A stretch of DNA of 31,469 nucleotides from an uncultured Chiayiivirga sp. (GTDB lineage: Bacteria > Pseudomonadota > Gammaproteobacteria > Xanthomonadales > Xanthomonadaceae): the NCBI GenBank assembly GCA_934525595.1, contig CAKSZJ010000029.1, forward strand, positions 1 to 31,469. Reading direction: 5' to 3'. The notes below the pieces were generated by a model. It was not told the origin of the DNA. It ran no database searches and saw nothing but the letters and a program-made list of their open reading frames with translations. The translations under genes were made by a program, and so were the position numbers. This document shows, one piece after another, positions 8,412 to 14,950 of the stretch; within the stretch, counting starts at the first letter, position 1, and the number at the start of each line of letters is the position of its first letter.

Positions 8412-9383
8412 ATGCGCCTTGCGCCGGATGATGGCAGTTGCACGCTGGATGCGGTGCGCGACGCGGCGGCGCGTATCGCGCCCCACGCCCGCGTCACACC
8501 GGTGCTGCGCTGCGCCTCGATCGACCGCATCTCCGGCGTCAGCCTCCACTTCAAGGCCGAGCACCTGCAGCGCGTCGGCGCGTTCAAGTTCCGCGGCGCG
8601 TGCAACGCGGTGTTTTCGCTTGACGAGGCGACCGCGGCGCGCGGCGTGGTGACGCAATCGTCGGGAAACCACGGCGCGGCCGTCGCGCTGGCCTGCCGGC
8701 TGCGCGGCATCGCGGCCACGGTTGTGGTGCCGCGCGGCGCGCCGCAGGTGAAGCTCGCGGTGATTGCGGACTTCGGCGCGCGCATCGTGCCGTGCGAGGC
8801 CTCCCAGCAGGATCGCGATCGCGTTTCTGCGCAGGTGCTGGAAGACACCGGCGGCGCGCTGGTGCATCCCTTCGACGATCCGCGCGTGATCGCCGGGCAG
8901 GGCACCGCGACGCTGGAACTGATGCGTCAGGTGCCGGAGCTGGATGCGATCGTCGTCCCGGTTTCCGGCGGGGGATTGCTGTCTGGCACGCTGATCGCTG
9001 CCAAGGCGCTGAATCCCGGCATCGAAGTGTTCGGTGCTGAGCCGGAAGGCGCCGCTGACGCCTGCGCGTCGCTGCGGCAGGGCCGGCGTGTCGTCGACAT
9101 GGTGCCGGACACCATCTGCGACGGCCTGCGCGCGCAGCTGTCCGAACGCACCTTCTCGATCCTGTCGCGTCACTGCGACGGCATCCTGCTGGCCAGCGAC
9201 GACGAGGTGCGCGTTGCGATGCGGCTGCTGTTCGAACGCATGAAACAGGTGGTGGAGCCGTCCGGTGCGATGGCCCTGGCAGCGCTGCTGCGCGCACGCG
9301 CGCGTTTCGCCGGAAAGCGCGTGGGGATCGTGCTTTCCGGGGGCAATCTCGATCTTGCGGCCCTGTTTTCCTCAGGGGCGTAA
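8412..9383 (+). CDS. Serine/threonine dehydratase family PLP enzyme
   Basis: This 323-residue protein is a fold-type II pyridoxal-phosphate enzyme of the threonine dehydratase / serine racemase group. The PLP lysine is K59 in GAFKFRGACNA. The substrate loop is SSGNHG (83-88), and the phosphate-binding Gly loop is SGGGLLSG (185-192). LSGGN near the C-terminus holds the residue that contacts the pyridine nitrogen. It has no C-terminal ACT domain, so it is not a classical feedback-regulated biosynthetic IlvA. Catabolic threonine or serine dehydratase, 3-hydroxyaspartate dehydratase and serine racemase cannot be told apart here. ATG 8412 is chosen for its GGAAG upstream. It diverges from pepN and converges with hemY, 41 bases apart. 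Confidence 0.9.
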   Translation: MRLAPDDGSCTLDAVRDAAARIAPHARVTPVLRCASIDRISGVSLHFKAEHLQRVGAFKFRGACNAVFSLDEATAARGVVTQSSGNHGAAVALACRLRGIAATVVVPRGAPQVKLAVIADFGARIVPCEASQQDRDRVSAQVLEDTGGALVHPFDDPRVIAGQGTATLELMRQVPELDAIVVPVSGGGLLSGTLIAAKALNPGIEVFGAEPEGAADACASLRQGRRVVDMVPDTICDGLRAQLSERTFSILSRHCDGILLASDDEVRVAMRLLFERMKQVVEPSGAMALAALLRARARFAGKRVGIVLSGGNLDLAALFSSGA

Positions 9384-9424
9384 GGGACCTTGTGTGCTGC
9401 GTGGCGGCGCCTGCGAAAACGGTG

Positions 9425-10714
9425 TCAGTCTGGCGCCCGCGCCGGCTCGTCCTCGTCGTCCTCTCGCGGCAGCAGCGGCACGCCCATCTCCGAGCGGACT
9501 TCGGCAACGGCGGCCTGGGCGATCTCGTCGCGCAGCGGGCGGTCGGAGCGCCGCTGCGCGCGCTCGCCGCGCTGCACGGCCAACGCCCTGGCATAGGCAT
9601 CGGCGGCCGCCTCGCTGCGGTGTTGGGCGGCGTGGACGTGGCCCAGCTCTTCCCACGCTGCGGCGCCGGCACCGTGCGCCAGCGCGCGCTGCAGGTAGTC
9701 CTCGGCCTTGCCCCAGATCTGCTCCTTGCGGCACAGCCTCGCCAGCGTGACCAGGAGCCCGGGATCATCCGGGTGTGCGGACAGCCAGCCTTCGGCGATT
9801 TTCAGCGGCGAGCGGCCGGTGCCGCGCGGCAAACGGCCGTAGATGGCGGCCAGTTCGGGCGACCAGCGCTTGCGCATGGCGTCTTCCACGGCGGCGACGG
9901 CGGCGTCGCTGTCGCCCAGATCCACCGAACGCTTCGCGTAGGCGGTGACGATGGGCGCGCGGATCTTCTGCGCGCGCGACAGGCGGCCCCAGGCCGATGC
10001 CAGCGTCTGGGCATCGGGCGCCTGCTGCATCGTGGCGGCAATGATGGCGTCCTCCTCGTCCGCCAGCGCGTCGCCCTCCAGCACGCGGCTGGCGCGCAGC
10101 GCCGGCAGCAGGTCCATGGCTTCGCCGGCGCGTCCGGTCGCGGCCAGCGCCTTCAGATAGAGCTCAAGCGCGCGCGGTGGCAGGGCCGCCACCGGCTGGT
10201 CATCGAACAGCGCGGCGATCGCCGGCGCATTGCCGTTGCGGTGGTGCAGGCGTGCCGCGACGAGGGCCGCCACCTGTGCGTCGCCACGCTCGCCCGCGCG
10301 CGCCAGGAGTTCGTCCGCCCGCTGCGAGTCGCCGCGCGACTGCGCCGCACGCGCCGCGCCCAGCAGGGCCGGAAGCCGATGCTGCGGCTCGCTCGCGGCG
10401 CGCGTGAGCAGGCGTTCGGCGCGGTGCCAGCGGCCTTCGTGCAGCGCCACCAGACCACCCGCAAGCCTTTCGCGCGCGACATGGCGGCGTCGCCGCGACC
10501 AGTACCGCCACGGCAGGCCCAGCAGCGTGACCAGAAGCCACAGCGCGGCCAGCGCGAGGAGCAGCGCGGTTGCTGCCACCACCAGGGTGGTTTCGATGCT
10601 CCAGCCGCGCAGCGCCACCTGGACGTAGCCCGGGTCGGCCGTGACGATGCGCCACAGCCAGGCACCCGCGAGCGCGAGCGCCAGCAGCGCGAACAGGCCG
10701 GCGAGACGTTTCAC
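9425..10714 (-). CDS. hemY: HemY-like TPR membrane protein
   Basis: This 429-residue protein has two N-terminal membrane helices (about residues 4-21 and 40-66) followed by an Arg-rich stop (YWSRRRR). Helical TPR-like repeats then run to the C-terminus, with an acidic tail. This is the layout of proteobacterial HemY, an inner-membrane protein of the hemCDXY cluster whose exact role in late heme synthesis is unsettled; it is not the Bacillus protoporphyrinogen oxidase of the same name. It starts with GTG 10714, which overlaps the hemX stop as GTGA, so the two are translationally coupled. Confidence 0.92.
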   Translation of the reverse strand: MKRLAGLFALLALALAGAWLWRIVTADPGYVQVALRGWSIETTLVVAATALLLALAALWLLVTLLGLPWRYWSRRRRHVARERLAGGLVALHEGRWHRAERLLTRAASEPQHRLPALLGAARAAQSRGDSQRADELLARAGERGDAQVAALVAARLHHRNGNAPAIAALFDDQPVAALPPRALELYLKALAATGRAGEAMDLLPALRASRVLEGDALADEEDAIIAATMQQAPDAQTLASAWGRLSRAQKIRAPIVTAYAKRSVDLGDSDAAVAAVEDAMRKRWSPELAAIYGRLPRGTGRSPLKIAEGWLSAHPDDPGLLVTLARLCRKEQIWGKAEDYLQRALAHGAGAAAWEELGHVHAAQHRSEAAADAYARALAVQRGERAQRRSDRPLRDEIAQAAVAEVRSEMGVPLLPREDDEDEPARAPD

Positions 10715-11871
10715 GGCTCGACTCCCTCGCCGCGTCCGATGGCGGCCTCGGGCGCCGCGTGTTCGACGTCCGGCAGGTTGCCGGAGGGCGCGGGCGGCGC
10801 TGCCGGGGGCGAGGGAGGTACGGGCCTGATCGTCACGCTGCTGCCCACGCTGCGCGCGGCGCGCAGGCTGCGCAGCTCGCGCAGCGTGGCGCCGAGCACC
10901 GGCGGGGTCGGCAGCAGCGCCGTGTCGCGCGCGATGGCGAGGCGCGACAGCCAGTCGGCGACGGCGGGCGATGACGTGTCGAACAACGCTTCGCCGGAAT
11001 CCGTGATGCGATCCAGCGAGGCCTGGAACGCGGCGGCGTCCGGCCGCGCCAGCGCAGCCTGTGCCAGTTCGAACTGGAGCGACATCGCGGCCAGCGCGGC
11101 CTGCTGCTGCGCCGGACCGAGCGGGTCGGCCTGCGTGCCGACGCGGCGTACCGTGACCAGCTGGCCGAGCAGCTGCGCGAGGCGCGAACTGTCCGGCCCC
11201 GCGAGGGGGTGCTCACCGGCGCGCGAAGAAGGCAGCTGCGTCAGGACGCCGGCCAGCACCGCCAGTTCGGCGCGCAGCGACGGGCGCGGATCGGGCGGCA
11301 CCTGGCGCAGCTGGATCAGCTCCTGGGCGAGGGTCTGGCGCAGCGTGGCCAGTGCAGGATCGTCCAGTTCCGAAAGCGTGCCTTCGGCCAGGGAGTAGGC
11401 CTGGATTGCAGCGCCGACGTCGGCGTAGAGCGACAGCCGCTCGGCCCCCATGGCCAACAGGAACTCCGCTTCATTGAGACGCAGCAGGCTTTCTCCGCTC
11501 ATCCGGCTCTGCGCCAGCCGTGCTACCGCGTCCTCCAGCAGGCCGGCGCGTTCGCCCATGCCCAGAAGCTCCTCGCGCAGCACCTGGTTGGTGGCGCTGG
11601 ATGAGTCGAGCCGCTGCGACAGGCGCTGCTGGCCTTCGCGCAGCTGGTCGATTGCGCGATCGAAGTCGGCCAGGCGCGCGCGCAGGGCCTCGTTCTCCGC
11701 CCGCATTTCGGCGTGCTGGCCATCGCTTTGGCGCAGGCTCAGAACGCCCCAGCGCGCGCCGATGGCGGCCAGCACGAGCACGAGTGCCAGCAGCACCCAC
11801 GGCCAGCGTCGCGGCGCGCGCGCGCCGGTATCGGCGGGAGAAATTGAATGAGTGGCGTCGGTATCAGTCAC
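10711..11871 (-). CDS. hemX: HemX-like uroporphyrinogen-cluster membrane protein
   Basis: This 386-residue protein has a short Ser/Thr/Asp-rich head and one membrane helix (about 23-40, WPWVLLALVLVLAAIGARWG). A long coiled coil follows (about 50-115, rich in Glu, Arg, Leu and Gln), and then a helical domain with LNEAEFLLAMGAERL, a HemX hallmark. The tail is Pro/Ala-rich. HemX of proteobacteria lies next to hemD. It was once called a uroporphyrinogen methylase, but it has no methylase fold. It starts with GTG 11871, 33 bases after hemD, and overlaps hemY by four bases. Confidence 0.92.
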   Translation of the reverse strand: MTDTDATHSISPADTGARAPRRWPWVLLALVLVLAAIGARWGVLSLRQSDGQHAEMRAENEALRARLADFDRAIDQLREGQQRLSQRLDSSSATNQVLREELLGMGERAGLLEDAVARLAQSRMSGESLLRLNEAEFLLAMGAERLSLYADVGAAIQAYSLAEGTLSELDDPALATLRQTLAQELIQLRQVPPDPRPSLRAELAVLAGVLTQLPSSRAGEHPLAGPDSSRLAQLLGQLVTVRRVGTQADPLGPAQQQAALAAMSLQFELAQAALARPDAAAFQASLDRITDSGEALFDTSSPAVADWLSRLAIARDTALLPTPPVLGATLRELRSLRAARSVGSSVTIRPVPPSPPAAPPAPSGNLPDVEHAAPEAAIGRGEGVEP

Positions 11872-11904
11872 GGCTGCAGCGTCCGGACGGGTCTGAATGT
11901 CATG

Positions 11905-12693
11905 CTACCGGAAGCGCGCCGCACCGACATGTTCGACGAGCGCGTCGAGCAGCGCCGCTGCGGTCGGTGCCGGCGCGCTCGCCACGTGCGCGAATCCGTA
12001 TCGGTGTGCGAGTTCCGCCAGGCGCAGGCTGCTGGTCACGGCGGTGGCGTCGAGCAGGCGTGTGCGCAACGCTGCGGGAAGCGCGGCCAGCGCCAGTTCG
12101 AGCGCTTCGCCGCTGGATACCAGAACGGCGCGCGGCGTCGCGCTGGCGCCCAGCGCGCGCAGATGCCGCGCATTCATGCGCGGCGGCAGACGGCAGTAGA
12201 CATCGGCGCGCCGCAGCTCCAGGCCGCGCGCCGTGAGGCCCGCACCGATCACGCCGCGGCCGCCCGGCGCCGTGACCAGACCAACCGGTCCGCGCGCCTC
12301 GCGCCAGTGCGCCAGCGCGAGCACACCGTCGGAGTGCATCGCATCGGGCGGCGGCGCGAGCGGGGAAATCCCGTGCCGGCGCAGCGCCCGCGCGGTGCCT
12401 TCGCCCACCGCGATGGCGGTTCGCCCGGGCAGGGCGCGAAGCGGCAACAGGCGCGCGGCAAACGCCACTGCCGCCGGACTGGTGAACACCACCGAGGAAC
12501 ACGCCAGGGCGCTGTGCAGCGCTGCTCTTGCGGTCTGCTCGTCGCTGGCGGATGCCAGCCGGAGGCCCGGCAGCGCGACGTGTTGGCCACCGCGTGCGGT
12601 GACCGCGCGCCGCACTGCAGCCTGCTGCGCGCTGGGGCGCAGGCAGACCACCGACCAGCCGGCGAGTGGTTTCGAGACAGGATCAGGTGTCAT
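11905..12693 (-). CDS. hemD: Uroporphyrinogen-III synthase
   Basis: This 262-residue protein has the HemD two-lobed pattern. Its strands and loops include VVFTSPAAVAF, TAIAVGEGTARAL, VGLVTAPGGRG and AVLVSSGEALEL. The enzyme cyclises hydroxymethylbilane and inverts ring D to give uroporphyrinogen III, the branch point to heme and siroheme. It is first in a minus-strand cluster with hemX and hemY. The usual upstream partner hemC is absent; a thioesterase gene diverges only 38 bases away. ATG 12693 is the natural start. Confidence 0.95.
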   Translation of the reverse strand: MTPDPVSKPLAGWSVVCLRPSAQQAAVRRAVTARGGQHVALPGLRLASASDEQTARAALHSALACSSVVFTSPAAVAFAARLLPLRALPGRTAIAVGEGTARALRRHGISPLAPPPDAMHSDGVLALAHWREARGPVGLVTAPGGRGVIGAGLTARGLELRRADVYCRLPPRMNARHLRALGASATPRAVLVSSGEALELALAALPAALRTRLLDATAVTSSLRLAELAHRYGFAHVASAPAPTAAALLDALVEHVGAARFR

Positions 12694-12731
12694 CGGGCAA
12701 GCTTACGCGCCATCCCGCAGCACGCGCATCC

Positions 12732-13193
12732 ATGCAAGCCAACGTTCCCTCCCACCCGGTCATCACGCGCCTCCTCTCCATGCAGCCGGTGCAGGCCATG
12801 CAGCTGCGCCTTTCCGGAATCGGTGCCGACGCGCTTTGCCTGTCCGCGCCGCTGGCGGCCAATGTCAACGACAAGGGCTGTGCCTTCGGCGGCAGCCTGA
12901 CGAGTGTGATGACGCTGGCGGCGTGGGCGCTCATGTCGATCCGGCTGGAGGATGCCGGCCACCGCGCCGAGGTCTACGTGCAGGATTCCAGCGTGCGCTA
13001 CCTGGCGCCGCTGTACGGCGATCTGCACGCGCGCGCATGGCTGGAGGACGGACAGGCGTGGGACGAGGTGCTCGAGGCCTTCGCGGCGCGCGGCAAGGCG
13101 CGCGCGGCCATGGTGGCGGAAGTCCGCGACGCGGCTGGCGTCTTGTGCTGCACGTTCAGCGGCCGCTTCGTCGCGCTGACGCCGCGCGATTGA
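12732..13193 (+). CDS. YiiD C-terminal-type hot-dog thioesterase
   Basis: This 153-residue protein matches the putative thioesterase domain found at the C-terminus of YiiD. The core is LSAPLAANVNDKGCAFGGSL, then AEVYVQDSSVRYLAPLYGD and a last strand, CTFSGRFVAL. The hot-dog fold suggests hydrolysis of an acyl-CoA or acyl-ACP, but the substrate is not predictable. ATG 12732 is preferred; the frame is open back to 12666, but that would cross into hemD. It diverges from hemD and its stop lies two bases from the stop of fpr, leaving no room for a terminator between them. Confidence 0.8.
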   Translation: MQANVPSHPVITRLLSMQPVQAMQLRLSGIGADALCLSAPLAANVNDKGCAFGGSLTSVMTLAAWALMSIRLEDAGHRAEVYVQDSSVRYLAPLYGDLHARAWLEDGQAWDEVLEAFAARGKARAAMVAEVRDAAGVLCCTFSGRFVALTPRD

Positions 13194-13195
13194 GC

Positions 13196-13972
13196 TCACT
13201 TCTCCACGAACGCACGCTCGAAGACGTATTCGCCGGGCGTGCCGATGCGCGGTGCGGCCTTGAATCCACGCCGCTCCAGGATGGTGCGGAAGTCCGCAAG
13301 CATCTGCGGGCTGCCGCAGATCATGGCGCGGTCGTGCGCCGGGTCGAGCGGCGCGATGCCGAGGTCGGCGCTGATTTGCCCGGCGTCGAGCAGGTCGGTG
13401 AGGCGGCCGCGGTGGACGAAGTCCTCGCGCGTCACCGCCGGGTAGTAGCGCAGCTGGCGTGAAATCATCTCGCCCAGGTACTCGTGCTGCGGCAGCTCGC
13501 GGACGATGTGGTCGCGATAGGCCAGGTCGCAGACGTTGCGTACGCCGTGGGTCAGGATCACCCGCTCGAAGCGCTCGTAGGTGTCCGGATCCTTGATGAT
13601 CGAAAGGAACGGCGCCAGCCCGGTGCCGGTGGAGAGCAGGTACAGGTTGCGGCCTGGATGCAGGTCGGAAATCAGCAGGGTGCCGGTGGGCTTGCGCCCG
13701 AGGAGGATTTCGTCGCCGGGCTTGAGGTGCTGCAGGCGCGAGGTGAGCGGGCCGTGTTGGACCTTGATGGAGAAGAACTCCATTTCCTCTTCCCAGTTGG
13801 CGCTGGCCACCGAATAGGCGCGCATCAGCGGCTTGCCGTCCACCGGCAGCCCGATCATCACGAACTGGCCGTTCTCGAAGCGCAGGCCGGCGCCGCGCGT
13901 GGTGCGGAAGCTGAAGTAGTCGGGCGTCCAGTGGTGGACGTGCAGCACGCGTTCGACGTCGAACGTGGACAT
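13196..13972 (-). CDS. fpr: Ferredoxin/flavodoxin-NADP+ reductase
   Basis: This 258-residue protein is a bacterial Fpr. It carries the FAD motif RAYSVAS (51-57), the NADP motif STGTGLAPFLS (114-124), MICGSPQM near the C-terminus and a terminal FVEK, as in the Azotobacter/Pseudomonas subclass. It moves electrons between NADPH and small iron-sulfur or flavin proteins. In Pseudomonas aeruginosa it reduces Bfd to release iron from bacterioferritin, and here it lies downstream of bfd and bfr on the same strand. ATG 13972 has GGAG eight bases upstream. A hairpin lies in the leader just ahead of the ribosome-binding site. Confidence 0.95.
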   Translation of the reverse strand: MSTFDVERVLHVHHWTPDYFSFRTTRGAGLRFENGQFVMIGLPVDGKPLMRAYSVASANWEEEMEFFSIKVQHGPLTSRLQHLKPGDEILLGRKPTGTLLISDLHPGRNLYLLSTGTGLAPFLSIIKDPDTYERFERVILTHGVRNVCDLAYRDHIVRELPQHEYLGEMISRQLRYYPAVTREDFVHRGRLTDLLDAGQISADLGIAPLDPAHDRAMICGSPQMLADFRTILERRGFKAAPRIGTPGEYVFERAFVEK

Positions 13973-13990
13973 GGGGCGCTCCATCAACGA

Positions 13991-14018
13991 AAGGGCCCGG
14001 CATACGCGCCGGGCCCTT
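13991..14018 (-). terminator. Hairpin between bfr and fpr: terminator or fpr leader stem-loop
   Basis: An 11-bp perfect stem (13991-14001 with 14008-14018) has a six-base loop and, on the minus strand, continues into TTTCGTT. It could end the bfr transcript. However, the fpr ATG is only 18 bases beyond it, which leaves no space for a separate promoter downstream. The hairpin therefore either attenuates read-through into fpr or sits at the 5' end of an fpr transcript started at a -10-like TAAACT just upstream. Confidence 0.6.
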
Positions 14019-14087
14019 CATAGTTTAGCTGCACTGCAACAGGCGGTTTGAGCCGAATCAAACCCGTGGGCGACAGGGCGGGAGGGT

Positions 14088-14558
14088 TCAGTCGCCCATC
14101 TGCGCGTGCAGGTAGATGGTCAGGCCCAGGCGCTCGATCAGGTCGGCCTGGGTTTCCAGCCAGTCCAGGTGCTCCTCGCCGGCCTCCAGCAGCTCGGTGA
14201 GCAGATCGCGCGAGACGTAGTCCCCGCTGGTTTCGCACTGCGCGATGCCCTCGCGCAGGTCCGTCAGCTCCTGCAGCACCAGCGTGCGGTCGCAGGCCAG
14301 GCATTCCTGCGGGGTTTCACCGATCAGCAGTTTGCCCAGGTTTTGCAGGTTGGGCAGGCCTTCGAGGAACAGGATTCGCCCGATGAGCCGGTCGGCCTGT
14401 TTCATCTGCCGGATCGATTGCGCGTAGTCGCGCTCGTTGAGTTCTTCCAGCCCCCAGTTGCTGAACATGCGGGCGTGCAGGAAGAACTGGTTGATCGCGG
14501 CAAGCGCGTTGAACAGCGCCTTGTTGAGGTACGCGATGGTCTTGCGGTCGCCCTTCAT
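14088..14558 (-). CDS. bfr: Bacterioferritin, heme-type subunit lacking ferroxidase ligands
   Basis: This 156-residue protein aligns without gaps to E. coli Bfr over nearly its whole length (MKGD start, NQFFLHARMF, RILFLEGLPNLQ, DYVSRD, DWLE). Bfr forms 24-subunit shells that store iron as ferric mineral. Heme ligand Met52 is kept (QMKQADR). Of the dinuclear ferroxidase ligands of E. coli (E18, E51, H54, E94, E127, H130), this protein has A18, Q51, Q54, V94, G127 and only H130. It should bind heme but not oxidise iron, as in known two-subunit bacterioferritins. It would need a partner subunit, not present in this window. It lies 93 bases after bfd. Confidence 0.95.
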   Translation of the reverse strand: MKGDRKTIAYLNKALFNALAAINQFFLHARMFSNWGLEELNERDYAQSIRQMKQADRLIGRILFLEGLPNLQNLGKLLIGETPQECLACDRTLVLQELTDLREGIAQCETSGDYVSRDLLTELLEAGEEHLDWLETQADLIERLGLTIYLHAQMGD

Positions 14559-14651
14559 CGGCGCTCTCCGTGGATGGCCAGACGCGCTAGCTTAACCTGC
14601 CGTCGAGCTGCGGCGCGAACGCAGGGCGCCCGGTGGTCCGATGCGTTGCGC

Positions 14652-14849
14652 TCAGGCGGCCGCCAGCAGCGGCAGGGAGAACAGGTCGCTGCGGGCGTCG
14701 CGCAGGATGTCCATAGCCAGTTCGCCGCAGCTGCCGCAGACGGTGGAGCAGCCGGTCATGGCCGACAGGTCCGAAAGGTCGCTGGCACCGGCGAGGGCGG
14801 CGTCGCGGACGTCGCGGTCGGTGATGCCATTGCAGATGCAGACGTACAT
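14652..14849 (-). CDS. bfd: Bacterioferritin-associated ferredoxin
   Basis: This 65-residue [2Fe-2S] protein has cluster cysteines C4 and C6 (MYVCICNG) and C38 and C41 (VCGSCG), matching the Bfd pattern CxC...CxxC; C34 is an extra cysteine. In Pseudomonas, Bfd docks at the bacterioferritin heme and delivers electrons from Fpr, which reduces and releases stored iron. ATG 14849 has a GGTGGG ribosome site, and an in-frame GTG three codons earlier is less likely. A Fur-like palindrome lies about 41 bases upstream, so induction under iron shortage is expected. Confidence 0.93.
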   Translation of the reverse strand: MYVCICNGITDRDVRDAALAGASDLSDLSAMTGCSTVCGSCGELAMDILRDARSDLFSLPLLAAA

Positions 14850-14889
14850 GGAACCCACCCGTGAGGCGATGGGCGAATCTTCCTGTCAA

Positions 14890-14916
14890 TGCGAATGAAT
14901 GTCAACATCATTCGCA
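14890..14916 (-). promoter_or_regulatory. Fur-like operator overlapping the bfd promoter
   Basis: A perfect 9-bp inverted repeat, TGCGAATGA (14890-14898) with TCATTCGCA (14908-14916), is spaced by nine bases. The arms resemble Fur-box hexamers. On the minus strand a perfect -35 consensus, TTGACA (14905-14900), lies inside it, with a weak -10 (GAAGAT) 17 bases on. Iron-bound Fur would block this promoter. The assignment to Fur is inference from the gene downstream and the arm sequence. Confidence 0.6.
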
Positions 14917-14950
14917 ATCGTGGATCCAGTGCGCGCCCGTCCCCAGGCGC

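Noticed and set aside
9392..11398. Open frame of 668 codons opposite hemY and hemX
   Set aside because: Shadow of two recognisable coupled genes, with no domain of its own.
14849..14858. GTG start three codons earlier for bfd
   Set aside because: Bfd proteins begin MYVC, and the ATG at 14849 has the better-placed ribosome site.
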